Of a DNA stretch of 64,000 nucleotides, positions 44,949 to 55,599 are shown piece after piece (position 1 is the first letter of the stretch; the number at the start of each line of letters is the position of its first letter). The translations under genes and the position numbers were made by a program. Under the pieces are notes generated by a model. The model worked only from the letters and a program-made list of their open reading frames with translations, was not told the origin of the DNA and ran no database searches. The DNA lies in NCBI RefSeq assembly GCF_034190915.1, contig NW_026947486.1, positions 21,664,001 to 21,728,000 of the forward strand, in the 5' to 3' direction. This DNA is from Cavia porcellus (Eukaryota > Chordata > Mammalia > Rodentia > Caviidae).

Positions 44949-46972
44949 CTACAGAAAGATAAAGGTAGAGAGTCAAAGTTAGAAGGTGAATAATATCATG
45001 GTAAATGGATTGGGAAAGACAGGGAAGGAGACTAGATTATTTTTCAGGTGCCTTAAATGCTTTCTTATAGTGAAGAGTCATGCTAGATAGTAAATGGACA
45101 CAAGAGGGGCTGCTGGAGTTGTGTAATCAGTGTAATGCCAACACTTGTAGAAATGTGCTCATGGGACCCTTTGCAGCTTCAGTATCCTGTTATTGGTAAA
45201 ATTCCTACTTCTTCTTGCTGCTAATATTGGTCCTAACTTGGACTAAGCAGGCTATATTTAAAAATGCTCATAAAAATCTGTGAGCACAGCTAGCAGATAT
45301 ATGCCAGCTATTTTGGCAGTGTCATTCCAGGAGCACATGATTTCATCTGCTTAGAATCAATTTTATATAAAACGTTTGCCCTAGACTGCAACTTTTTGAT
45401 GACGTGAATATTCTGACTTAGTGGAGGCCTTTTTCAAACACCATAACCTAATATTAAATACTTAATTCAGTGTCATAGAACAGAGGTTACTTTAGTAAGG
45501 AGATGCAGAAGAGAAGTCTCTGAAGAAAATATGAGACAGGCAAGGGCATCAGGAGACTTGGGCATGGAGAAGGAAGAACCAGGTCCTGCTGTCTGTAGGA
45601 TTTCTGATTTAAAAAAAAACAGGCAAGGAGATTAAAACCATTAGAAACACCAGCTATATTTTACAATGAGCTTTTAAAACAGAGCCATAGAAATGAGCCA
45701 TCGTAGGGAATGAGTTGAAATAGAAGGCTAGTAAAGAATTATTTAGACTCTGTTAAAAGCTATAGGTATTTTGGGTACTTTAGTTTCCTCATTTATCAAA
45801 ACAGAGATTTAATTATGTTCAAGTGTAAAATGCCTAGAATAGCAAAAAAATTTCTGGAAAGAAAAGAGAAAAACCTGGAGAACTTTTATTTCTCAGTTTC
45901 AAAAATTACTAGAAAACTACAGTTATCAAAATAGTGTGTTACTTGCATGGGATGGATCAATGAAATATAAAATTCCAGAAATAAACTATTACATTTATGG
46001 TCAACTGAATTTCAATAAAGGTGCTAGCAAATTCATAATTGCTTTTTTAAAATATGGTGGTGGGATAGATATCTTCATGCAAAAAGATTCATTTAGACTA
46101 TTAGCTCATACCATACATAAAACAATACAAATTTTAAAAGAAAACTTAGGAGCAAATTTTTAAGACCTCAAATTGGACAAATATTTCTTAGACATAGCAT
46201 CAAAATCATGATCCATAAAGAAAATTAACTATTTGAGTCTTATTAAAATTCAAAATATTTTTACTTCAAAAGATAACCACCATAAAATGTAAAAAAAGCA
46301 ACAGACTGAGAGAAACTATTTGTAAAATCTTATTTGAAAAGTACTTTTATATCAGGTTTATTCCAAGTAAATGATTCTAGTGGCAGTGGCAGTGAAGAGG
46401 TCAGAGTGCTTCTTTTTACTTACAGTTTCAAATTACAAGAACTTTGAGGTTGCTTTGGGAGAATGTCTGTAGCACAAAAGTTCCAGAAAATGGTGAGTAG
46501 GCCAATACTAGGTGGGGTAAAATCCATAGGTCCAGAGAAATCAGGTAAGGAACACCAAGAACCAATAGGACAGTCTTTGATATTTCACAGTCTTGATGAG
46601 CAAAAACAGACCTGTAACCATTACTAGCACTTAATTAAGCCCTTGTCGACAGAATGAAAATAGGTATTTTGTTGAATTGGATCAAAGTATTCTATTTTTA
46701 ATGATAGTAACACAGGGAGCTATGTTTGCCCAGAAATCTTCAGGTAAGACTATGAAAGGAGTTTCAGCTTCAGAATGACAGTGTAATGGTCATAGACCGT
46801 TCCAACATTTGGAGCAAGCTGTCCCCCTTGGCTAGTCTTGGAACCGGTGTATTTTGCTTTCAAAGGACCTTTTTCTTTTTATTCCTTGTCTGAGATGTAG
46901 GAAATACAGAAATATGCATCTGTATTTTGATCATATGTTTACATGTAAGGAGGAGGGGATTCTTTTCCTTAC
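44949..46972 (-). other. DGKK intron between exons 6 and 7
   Basis: It contains an old sense L1 ORF2 fragment at about 45840-46330. Nothing is recognised in 44949-45839 or 46331-46972. Confidence 0.6.
45840..46330 (+). mobile_element. Old L1 ORF2 fragment
   Basis: 'actacagttatcaaaatagt', 'tacttgcatgggatggatca' and 'aatttcaataaaggtgctag' are the familiar late-ORF2 L1 text on the plus strand. A 75-codon ORF at 45936-46163 is a remnant only. Confidence 0.75.
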
Positions 46973-47080
46973 TTGTATTGTTCGGGGTGTTCTTCTCTTC
47001 TAGTGTTGAACTCCAGAGATATTTTAGCATCCAATCCAATCCCAAAGTAGTTGTTCATAACACACTTTTCTTTGAAGCGT
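46973..47080 (-). CDS. DGKK: DGKK exon 6 of window (start of DAGKa core)
   Basis: 108 bp (1 + 35 codons + 2), residues 210-244, [20 protein letters not shown] then [33 protein letters not shown] is the hallmark opening of the diacylglycerol kinase accessory domain. Acceptor 'gctaatttcag', donor gtaagg. The split Asn codon (AA + T) joins exon 7, matching the QYN-SRLKNK join known in the family. Confidence 0.93.
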
Positions 47081-47645
47081 CTGAAATTAGCCAAAGAAGA
47101 GATCAAAGGCTGATGGGGGAAAGAAATGTTGCTGTGATTGGGATGCAGAATTTACTGCATAATGGAAAGTCACCGAGGGAAGTTCTACACTTTGGACACA
47201 AACCACAGTGTTCTTGAAATGTGCTTGTAGATATGCTATTGTGTTAACAACTAATGTGTTAGCTGTAAGAGAAGACAACCTGCCAGTTGGGACTTCAGTG
47301 GAAGTGAGATTCATAGTAAAGAAGCAACATTCATGATGATAATTATACTGGAAGCATGGTCTATATTTTTTTCCACATGTAAGAAAATAGAATTATCAGT
47401 TTATTACCATGACAAAATTTTGAGTATCACAGATATAGATGTATCCTGAGTGTTAAGCCTGTTTCTCTCAGTGATGTCTAATTTCTTTATTGTATTATTA
47501 CATTAAAAGACAGAGTAACCACATATGTGGAGGGAAATACAGATTAGAGTGTAGATATGTATACAAGAAATAAAGCTATGTAATCTTTTGAATCTCTTGT
47601 ATTCATTGAGGGTATCAGCATCAAGACTTGTCATGTGCCAGTTTT

Positions 47646-47745
47646 CTTTATTCTTTTTTTTTGGGGGGGGGTACCAGGGATTGAACTCAGAACTGCACAC
47701 TCACAGGGCAGGTGCTTATGCTGCTGAGCTAAATCCCCAGACCCT
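47646..47745 (-). repeat. ID SINE, antisense
   Basis: The body runs from 'gtaccagggattgaactcag' to 'gctgagctaaatccccagac', with a T/G-run tail at the low end. Target copies atgtgccagtttt (47633-47645) and atgtaccggtttt (47746-47758) match at 11 of 13. It lies in the intron between exons 5 and 6. Confidence 0.9.
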
Positions 47746-48329
47746 ATGTACCGGTTTTTACTAGCTCCTGTAAATTATTTAGCTGTATCTGTTTCCAAGT
47801 ATGTATTCAATGACATTATATCAGTAGTTTGAAATAGGCCATGGTGGAGGACTTATACTAGGAATCAATTTCCCCAATATGCTAGTTGTTAATGCACTAC
47901 TGATGAAAGCACATTACATAGATCTATGAAAACTCAGACCTGAATTTTAAGCCAGTGGTAACATGGAGGAGAGTTGGGAGGAGGGCAGTTGAAGATAGGA
48001 ATAACATTTTTTTTCTTAAATTATTTTAGAAAACATAAATAGTTGTTAATTGTACCTTTATTTTGAGAGGCTGAAGATAAGTACTGTTTATATATTTAAT
48101 CATAGATAAGTTTTTCATTTATTACTAAACTGACCTTAAGTAATTACCATAAGATTTACCTACCCCACTACACAGCCAAGAAAGTGGAGTTTCTCTAAAG
48201 AATGTTCAGACTGATTTTCTTAACAAATCAGTTAGAGAAACTGATTTTGAGTATCTTCGATCACCTATGCTTAAAGGCAACAGTGGAAACACATATCCTC
48301 TAAAACAAAAAAATAGCTAAAACATTTAT

Positions 48330-48600
48330 TAAGTTTGCATAATAATGACAGTAAATGCTAACACATAAAACATTTAATTATGGATTTTAAGCACTGCTCA
48401 GTGCAAGTATTTTTCTTATATAGACTAAGCAAATACAAAAAAATTTATGTGGGAAATTCTATAATTATCTTCATTAGGTGTGAAGAAATCAACACTCACA
48501 TTGGTTAAGTCACTGTACAGGGCAAACAAGTAGTAAGTAGAGTCACAATTTTCATCTGGATAGCTCAAGACTGTGCTCTAACCAGAGAGAGGATAAAGCC
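48330..48600 (+). repeat. MIR SINE
   Basis: Diverged MIR text: 'tttaagcactgctcagtgc', 'aattatcttcattaggtgtg', 'caagtagtaagtagagtca' and 'agactgtgctctaacca'. Confidence 0.6.
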
Positions 48601-48762
48601 AAAGAAGAATCAGAGAGGGAAAAAAAGGGAGGTAGAGGAAGCAGGAGGGTGCAAGTGGGGTAAGTGGATGAAAGTGAACCAATAACGTTATATACATGGA
48701 CAGTTCTACCAAAATGAAGCTAATTAATCTGTACGGCCAACATGCATTAATAAAAAAGATAA
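48600..48762 (+). mobile_element. L1 3' terminal fragment beside exon 5
   Basis: An AG-rich stretch followed by 'aataacgttatatacatgg' and 'acatgcattaataaaaaag' parallels the 3' end at 44220-44335. It ends about 17 bp from the DGKK exon 5 donor. Confidence 0.55.
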
Positions 48763-48779
48763 CAGGGTTAAATACTTAC

Positions 48780-48876
48780 ATCATTTCAGGTGTAAAATAT
48801 AAATGTTCCATGTCAAGGTTATCTAGGTCTTCACTTTTGAGAGAAGATATAGAAGACAAAATGCCACAACGACAAC
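48780..48876 (-). CDS. DGKK: DGKK exon 5 of window (SSISSLKSEDLDNL block)
   Basis: 97 bp (2 + 31 codons + 2), residues 178-208, reading CRCGILSSISSLKSEDLDNL and ending FTPEM. The serine-rich SSISSLKSEDLDNL motif precedes DAGKa in type II DGKs. Acceptor 'tgtctag', donor 'AT|gtaagt'. The exon is tightly framed by retroelement sequence: a probable L1 3' tail ends about 17 bp from the donor, and a poly-A run (poly-T on the coding strand) begins about 40 bp upstream of the acceptor. Confidence 0.88.
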
Positions 48877-48915
48877 CTAGACACAAAGGACATCACCTTG
48901 ATGTCACATAAATAC

Positions 48916-48944
48916 AAAAAAAAAAAAAAAAAAAAAAAAAAAGC
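48916..48944 (+). repeat. Poly-A tract (29 A)
   Basis: It reads as poly-T on the DGKK coding strand, about 40 bp upstream of the exon 5 acceptor. It may be the tail of a vanished retroposon. Confidence 0.9.
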
Positions 48945-50310
48945 CTTTCCTATCATCTGTACTTGACCATATTTACTCTATTGGGGATGGTCAAACTCAG
49001 TTGACTTTCTCTTAAATAATAGGGTTCTCATTAGAAAGAGGGATCCTCTCTGATGAATGGGGACTTCACTATTGGAGACCTTTGCAGAGAACTCTAATCT
49101 CCTGCCTGGAGTTATGGCATATAGTGGGAAGAAAGAACAAGAGATGAAATAGAGGTGTGTCAGGGACCTGGGGTGACCAGTTGTTCTCAAGAAATAAAAG
49201 GCTACAGAGCCTTGGTATTTATTCACTGAGGAAAATGGTGAGAGCTTTGCAGCTGGATGTGCGGTAGACAACTGGCAAGGCTGGCAAGACTTGTAACAGA
49301 GGGAACAAAGCATTCTTGCAGAAGGGACAGAACAGCAGATTTAGGTTAAGGTTAATGAATAACCTGCTTTGTAGCCAGTTCTGGGAAGGAATTTCCCTCT
49401 GGAGTCATGCAGGCCTCAGCAGAGACATTATTTCAAATCTTAGACCCATAGTATCACCCCTTGTCTGAGTGCAACCATGGCCTTTCATAACAAACAATGC
49501 TGGTCAATTGTCAGCCACCTATTTTCCTGAAGATGGCACGCACAGCCTCACCCAGACTCACTAATTAAACTGAAAGCCAATTTAGGGAAGTAATCTCTAC
49601 ATGGCCTGCACTGTTTGCCAGTGAGCACAGTCACACTTGGGTGGGTGGGGGTGGTGGCGATGTGGCGTCCTCCACACTTAACTAAGAGAATAGTAAGGCT
49701 GGGCTGCTTGTTTTTGGCTGTGAAAATAAAATGGGTTTCATCAAGAAAGCTTTTTCAAAGTGTGTAATGGGGTCATTACTTTGAACTTTGGTGTGAGATT
49801 TTTGGAAAAATGGGAAGACTGTCTACTAGAGTAAGATTATGACTGAAGGAAGATGTATGGAAAAGCAATTTTTCATTTATCTTTTTTATCACTGCATGTT
49901 TTCAGTACATAATGATTATATTCCTAAAGGGATCTGGTATGTACATAATACATTTTAATTCTTTTTCACCTGCTTCCAATCTCCATCCTCCCTTCCCCAT
50001 CTCTCCTTTCTGCAAAAGATCTATCTCCCTTTTCCTATTCCCTATCATTTATGTTGTTCTTTATTTATATTTTATGTTTCTCATATAAGAGAAATCATGC
50101 AATAATTAAGCCTGTGTGTCTGACATATTTCACTTAAAATTATGGTTTCAAGATATGTTCATTTTCTTACAAAGGACTCGTTTGTCCTTTATGTAATAAT
50201 GTAATCTACTGTAAATAAATGCCACACTTTCTTTACACAGATTTATCTTGGGGAACTAGCTGACACTGATGAAGTCTAGAATAAGAGAAGAGGAATAGAA
50301 AGATCCTTAC
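48945..50310 (-). other. DGKK intron between exons 4 and 5
   Basis: It contains an antisense L1 3' end fragment at about 49870-50250. The remainder (48945-49869) shows no exon or repeat I can name. Confidence 0.5.
49870..50250 (-). mobile_element. L1 3' UTR fragment, antisense
   Basis: 'cagtacataatgattatatt', a C/T-rich middle and 'gcctgtgtgtctgacatatt' parallel the low-coordinate L1 end at 57440-57620. Confidence 0.65.
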
Positions 50311-50418
50311 GGTGTCTTGGACTCATCTGGTTAAAATCCTCTGAGTCATTATCTTCCGGGAAGAAAGATGGCGTAAAGTTCTTAACTGATATTGTCTGTC
50401 TGCTTTCCTCATCCAGAA
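50311..50418 (-). CDS. DGKK: DGKK exon 4 of window (conserved LDEESRQTISVKNF block)
   Basis: 108 bp encoding residues 142-176 plus a split Arg. It contains LDEESRQTISVKNF, a block I recognise from delta/eta/kappa just before the accessory catalytic domain, followed by an acidic EDNDSEDFNQ segment. Acceptor 'ctctgtag', donor gtaagg. One alternative frame stays open most of the way but ends in TGA and does not fit the neighbours' phases. Confidence 0.88.
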
Positions 50419-51811
50419 CTACAGAGTAAAAAGTGGAAAAGAATAAGGTAGGGAAAGGGAGAGAAGGCAAAGGAAGAAGGAGGAAAAGAAGAATTTTTCA
50501 CATTTATTAAACATTTGTTGAGTTTATTGTTTAGTCAGTGTGCGGATAGGCAATGGAGACTCATTTGACCATCACCTCTCCTCCATAATGCTTTTTGTAC
50601 TCTCAGTTTCCTTAAAGTGTTGTTTTCATGGCTAATCAATGCCTCAACTTTTTCTGATTTACAGGTTATTCTTTTTTTTCTTTGACACTCAATACATGTG
50701 GTTGTGAGTAGAAGCGTGGGCCAGGGATAGGAGGGAGAACAGTGAGAAAATTTCTACGCTCTACCTCCGTTCTGGTACTTGATTTACTCACATGATTTTT
50801 GTCTAGATCTGACCCTCCAGGAAAATACTACTCATTTACTCAAATATCTCACCCATACCCAGGACACTGGAGAAGTCATCTTCTTTCCATTAACTTACAT
50901 GCTGTTATAGCTCAAGTACTCAGTCTGTCCAAAGCCCATGAGTTCAATCCTTATCCAATCAAGGAGCCTCTACTTGTACCATACCTACAAGCTGCACTGC
51001 TAAATCTATCATATGTATTAATGGAGCAGACTGAGGGTCACTTACGACAGAGTTATGGCTATCTCAGATTGATCTGTGCTTTACTACTTGGGAACTAACT
51101 ATAGAAACAGATACAAACAATGAATTTAATTTTCTACAATGCACAAGGGAGATTTCTTTCATTCTCAAAAACATAGATGAGGTTGTAACTAAATGTACCA
51201 AAGTAGAAGATGGTACCATGGTTAAAAGTCAAAGACCAGCAAAGAGACTTCTTTGCTACATGGATTTCTGCTGAATTCAAATATCTCAATTAGAATATAC
51301 TTGCTCTTTTATCTGTATTTTAAAGAAGTATTATGGAGAAGTACTCCTCCAAAATGTTGCATTAAAAAGGGGTTTGGAAGAATTTTCATACTGAATCAGA
51401 TGCTTGGAAATTGTAAGCTTTGGGCCATGACAACATCAGAGCCACCAAGGCTACTCTCAGGGTTCCTAATATTATGCAAGACCTGCAGAGATGAGGACCA
51501 TTTCCTTCTAAAATAGTGACAGTCTTGGCAGTTAGAAAAAAACAAGAACAGGTGAAAAAAATTCCATGACTGGGGTGTAGGATGATAGAGTTTTGAACCA
51601 TGCCACTGAACACCTATAATTGTTCAAGGTGAGTGTTAGTTCCAAAATTAAGTGACTAGCAAGAGTTAAATGCCTGAGAAGTTTGGATGCAACGTGAATA
51701 TAGAAACTAGTCTTGTTTTGGTAGTGAGCTCATAGTGAGAGAGACAAGTCAAACATGTCTCGGAACCTTCCCTTTCCTCTATCTCAGTCATCCCAACCCC
51801 GTGTTTCTTAC
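50419..51811 (-). other. DGKK intron between exons 3 and 4
   Basis: 1,393 bp without a recognisable exon or repeat. Plus-strand ORFs at 50799-51098 and 51253-51516 (99 and 87 codons) have no known domain. Confidence 0.45.
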
Positions 51812-52040
51812 CTTGTTCAACCTGGAATACGATAAGTTTCAAGGATTTTTGGAGATTCTGAGCCTTTGTTGTCAGCTCCAACTTGCTCTTGGCTATGTGG
51901 TCTACTTGAGTATTTAAAGGATTTCCATCTGTCTTGTCAATGTCCATATGTAGTGTTGTACTTTTCTTAACTGAGGTACCTGCTGCCTGTTCATCCAGGA
52001 CATCAATCAAGATACTGAGGTTATCATACAGTAAGTCACT
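51812..52040 (-). CDS. DGKK: DGKK exon 3 of window (linker)
   Basis: 229 bp, the longest exon here, encoding residues 65-140 (SDLLYDNLSILIDVLDEQ ... KLIVFQVEQ). It has a phase 0 start and leaves one base, which joins the next exon as Val. Acceptor 'ccctttacag', donor gtaaga. The sequence is predicted helical and is low in similarity to delta/eta compared with the following exons, as expected for the variable linker. Confidence 0.82.
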
Positions 52041-52434
52041 CTGTAAAGGGAGAAAGGAGGGATGGACAGGATAGAGTCAGGAGTCAGGGGTAATATGAGA
52101 AGAGGTGGAAATCTAGTAATTGGCTTGAAATGCTAAACATAGAAAGACACATGTGAAGAGATAAAATACATGGGGAAAGAAATGCATGGGTAGTTGTGAT
52201 GAGAAAAACAAGGAGTTCTAGGGGATCAAACACATCATTTGTTTCTGAGCATCTGCAGAGGCAACAATGTATATTCATGCATCTTTCCTGTGATATCTAA
52301 CACGGCAAACTTAAGGAAAAATATACATTTTTAGAAGACATTTTCCTGGGCAAACTCCTACAGAAGTGGATGTTTCTCTACATGGATATTGGTGTTTGCC
52401 TTTGTATGGGTGTGCTTGTTGGAGGACATATATA

Positions 52435-52615
52435 TGTCCACGATTTATGGCTTTGATTCTATATTCTATTACTTAGTAGTTTGTGATGTAAGTTAGTTAA
52501 ATTCTGTTTCTCTACATTTTAGGGCAGTTGTGAGGGTTAACTAAAATTTATATGTTAAAAACAGAACAGTCTCTGGAACAGAGTAAATAACATAAGTGTT
52601 AGCTATTATAGAGGT
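52435..52615 (-). repeat. MIR SINE, antisense
   Basis: 'ttacttagtagtttgtgatg', 'gggcagttgtgagggttaac', 'gaacagagtaaataaca' and 'gtgttagctatta' follow the reverse complement of MIR. It lies in the intron between exons 2 and 3. Confidence 0.8.
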
Positions 52616-52961
52616 GAATTTGGCCATATTTCTAGTGTATGTTAGTATATACATATTTTTAAATACATTCTGACATATAGCCATACATACATACATATGT
52701 CTGTTGTGCACTTGTATGTAGTTGTGGATAGATTCTTGGCATATGTCTAGATAAATAGTTCATATGTATGCATAAATAGTGCCATTATTCATTTAGCAAG
52801 AGATGTAAGGTGGTGAGTTGGACCTTCCTCATCAAGATGGCTTACCAGTTGACTCCTCCTTACATTTCTTTCATAATTTCCCTGTGAGAAGTACATTGTC
52901 TTTTATTGACTAGGGGACCCTGACTCCATATAGAGTACAATACAAAAATAAAGAAACTTAC

Positions 52962-53061
52962 TTTCAAAATCACAGACTCTACTGCTGTATTGTTCTGTTT
53001 TATATGATTCCAGGCCTTCACAGTATCAGCCACGAAATCTTCCACTGCTGAGCACAGGAAT
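52962..53061 (-). CDS. DGKK: DGKK exon 2 of window (linker)
   Basis: 100 bp encoding residues 32-64, FLCSAVEDFVADTVKAW onward to VESVILK. The acceptor 'ctcaccattccag' was preferred over an internal 'ctcag' because only it restores the frame from the previous exon (AG+A gives Arg). The donor is gtaagt. The pattern resembles the SxxEDFV stretch of other type II DGK linkers. Confidence 0.8.
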
Positions 53062-53934
53062 CTGGAATGGTGAGACGGATGGTACGATATGACATGGACA
53101 CTGAAGTCTAGAATCCTCCTTTCTCCTAATGTCAATAGTCTCTATCTTTTTTCTCTTTCTCTTTCTCTCTTTCCTAATGTTTTCTCCCTTCTTATTCATT
53201 GTGCTTCTCTTCATAAGTCCCCACCTTTACGTTTTTTCTGTACCTATGGTGACACATGTACCATCCCAACATCAGTTCAATTTCATACCATTTCCCAAGT
53301 GAAATGTCTAAAGATGACTAGCACATCTTAGCCTTACTTCTGAAAGTCCAGAAAAGTGAATTACTTGGCTTAACTTAGGTCAGCTTTTCACCCCAGGTCA
53401 GTCAGCTGTGGTTCAAGGGCTCCTCTAATAAAATAAAAACACAATCAGCACATCTACCCTGTGGAGAATGTTTCTCAAGGGAGAGTGTAGTAGACTGGGC
53501 AGGATACACCCAGGAAATCCTGGGAGGAATAAAGAACTACATATTTAGAAAGGGGATGTGTTGCTTTAGGTTGTGAGAGAGAAGTTACAGATAAGTATTG
53601 CAGGGACCATTCCCAGGGTTTAGCCCTGTTGAGTCATCTGGAATCTTGTGTTTCCCTTCTGTAGCCTTCCTTCCAAATACCTGGCTTGAATTTTTTTTAT
53701 TTTTATTTTTGGTGAGAAGCTAGAAGCCTTGTCTCAATCTCATCTTTTTTCCCTAAAATTTCTATTCATGAAGCTTAGAGGTTTGAGTTGGCAGAAATGT
53801 GATTTGGAAGGATGAATATGTACATTAGCTGGCTTCAACACAGCAGACTATTAAAATGAACCCCATACCTGACATAGAAATAGCCTTTGAGGGGCAAAAA
53901 TACCCCAAAGTATGAGACCTGGAGGGAGACTCAC
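53062..53934 (-). other. DGKK intron between exons 1 and 2
   Basis: 873 bp, including a CT-rich stretch at 53140-53190. No further coding segment or repeat is recognised. Confidence 0.5.
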
Positions 53935-54026
53935 CTGGTTGCAATGATTATTTCCATGGTATACTTGGACTTCAGGATTTTGTTCAGCTCAGTGGTTGCA
54001 GATTTTAAGTGCTGAATGGCAGCACT
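53935..54026 (-). CDS. DGKK: DGKK exon 1 of window (linker)
   Basis: 92 bp, entered in phase 0 after a 'ccctctag' acceptor and left through 'CAG|gtgagt'. It encodes residues 1-31 of the readable segment, starting SAAIQHLKSATTELNKILKS. This is helical, charged linker between the two catalytic sub-domains. The other two frames contain stops. The next exon is 873 bp away; no upstream exon was recognised in the 10 kb to the right. Confidence 0.75.
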
Positions 54027-54074
54027 CTAGAGGGAAAAGGAGTGTTCAGTCCCAGGATCTTTCCTTTCACTGTT

Positions 54075-54240
54075 TTTTTTATTATTAAGTTTACTGGTAT
54101 ATATTAGGAGTACATAATGATCACATTCATCATACAGAACTTATACCTGTACATAATGTACCTTGATTCATTTTTTCCCATTCCCCTGCCTTCCCTGCAA
54201 CCCCTATTTCCCTTATTTACAAAAGCTTTGCTTTCATTTT
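54075..54240 (-). mobile_element. L1-E piece 1 (3' end), split by copy H4
   Basis: The antisense L1 3' UTR 'gtacataatgatcacattca' to 'ctttgctttcatttt' is continued at 57373 after removal of H4. Confidence 0.75.
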
Positions 54241-54589
54241 GTTTTCCTTTTAATTTTATTTAAGGAGAAAAAGAAAAAAAAAAGCAGAGAAAGGGTACAA
54301 GTTATACAGATTTACAGAAAAAAATAAACAGTAGGAAATCACTAGTTAATGGATTACATTTTGTCATCTTAGAAATAATTGTTCGTTACAAAATTAAAGC
54401 TTATAAAGTGGACATTCCAACAGTGAGACTGCAAACTGTTCTGTTCAGTGATCCAATAAAACTCAGTAATATCATTATCTATCTTATACACTTAAATATA
54501 CATGCAGTTATATCATTTAGAGCACTTTGTTTTCCTCTCTTTTGTACAATGACAATTACACATTTTCGGTTTTGTTGCTCCCACAATTC

Positions 54590-55540
54590 TTATTACTTTT
54601 TTGGAAGAGAGTAGAACCAAAAGTGACATAACAGAACAGTCAGTCAAATCAAAAGGGTGGACGTAATAGATAATGTAAAAGCATAATACTAGGTGATCAA
54701 AAATGGTTACCATAATGCCTCCCGCTATCTCTAATAGAATTGCCTATATCATTAGTTATAATAAAATTTGAACAAAACAGTAAAGAACAAAACCAACAAA
54801 ACCAAAACATTGGAGGCATTATAGGTCTTCAAAAGTAGATAATAGTCAACCAGAATGGGCATCATAATGAATCCCACTATCTTCACAGCTGTTGCCTAAA
54901 CTTTCGAACCTGATACTATCAAGCAAACCAGAACAGAGGAACATCAGTCAAAACAAGATGGTGAGAGCAATACAGGGCTTTAAATCAAGATAATGGAAAG
55001 TCAAAGTGGGTCACTATAATATATCCTGCTATTTTTAAATTTATTTTTCCCTTAATTAAAAGAATAAAAAAGTAAATAATAAAATGGAGATTGAGATAAA
55101 AGAGGGCATAACAGCAAATCAGTGCAGATCAAAACATAACCATTTAAGCAAAATAAAGTTTCACCACAAGATTATCCCGACATAAAAGTAGTTACCATAT
55201 TGTCTCTTTCCTTGAAATCTTTGAGTATAACTTCGTATACTGTAACATCAAATATACCAAAACAATGTAAAACCATTTAAGAGAATGACAGTATTACAGG
55301 GTATTTAGAATCAACTAACAGAAAATGAACAATGGCTTCTGTATAATCTCGTTGTCTATAAAAGGTTTTGCTTATACTATCATATATAATAAAATCCAAT
55401 AAGATAGCACCTGTTTAGACCAATGGAGACAGAATAAAAGCTTGATGAGACTTCAAACAAGATGATATTAAATCAGTATTACCTCTTAAGACGTCATTTT
55501 CTCCAATATAGCTGTTCCTATCATCCAATCTTCTCTTCCT
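54590..55540 (-). repeat. H4 3' UTR: about six tandem ~145-180 bp units
   Basis: The 'ccataatg...' anchors are at about 54712, 54863, 55016, 55196, 55341 and 55488, giving spacings of 151, 153, 180, 145 and 147 bp. The single long spacing matches the 178 bp spacing in L1-C. Confidence 0.78.
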
Positions 55541-55599
55541 CATTTCTGTTGAGCTCTTTTTCTGTCATTAGTTGTCAGTTTGTCTTCTTCATTTTGTTT

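Larger units (their letters stand above)
14371..54026 (-). other. DGKK: 3' half of a type II diacylglycerol kinase gene, probably DGKK
   Basis: Fourteen exons on the minus strand join into 563 codons with every splice phase compatible and no stop or frameshift, so the gene looks intact. Type II DGKs (delta, eta, kappa) phosphorylate diacylglycerol to phosphatidic acid and have a catalytic domain split into DAGKc and DAGKa by a long linker. The window holds the linker, DAGKa and the C-terminal region; no SAM domain is seen, which fits kappa rather than delta. The C-terminal wording (MKMWKCKHNEIQ, LSKIHQHMSVLMDSVNAS, DEATLQTALDAMNKEFEKL) and the L1 density typical of X support DGKK. The paralogue call rests on remembered family sequence. 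The catalytic half should lie right of 64,000. Confidence 0.8.

Noticed and set aside
53041..53047. Internal 'ctcag' acceptor for DGKK exon 2
   Set aside because: It breaks the frame from exon 1; the site at 53061/53062 keeps it and has a better pyrimidine tract.
14371..54026. Gene being DGKD or DGKH
   Set aside because: The accessory domain is shared, but the C-terminal exons fit what I recall of kappa better, and no SAM domain follows. A sequence search should confirm.
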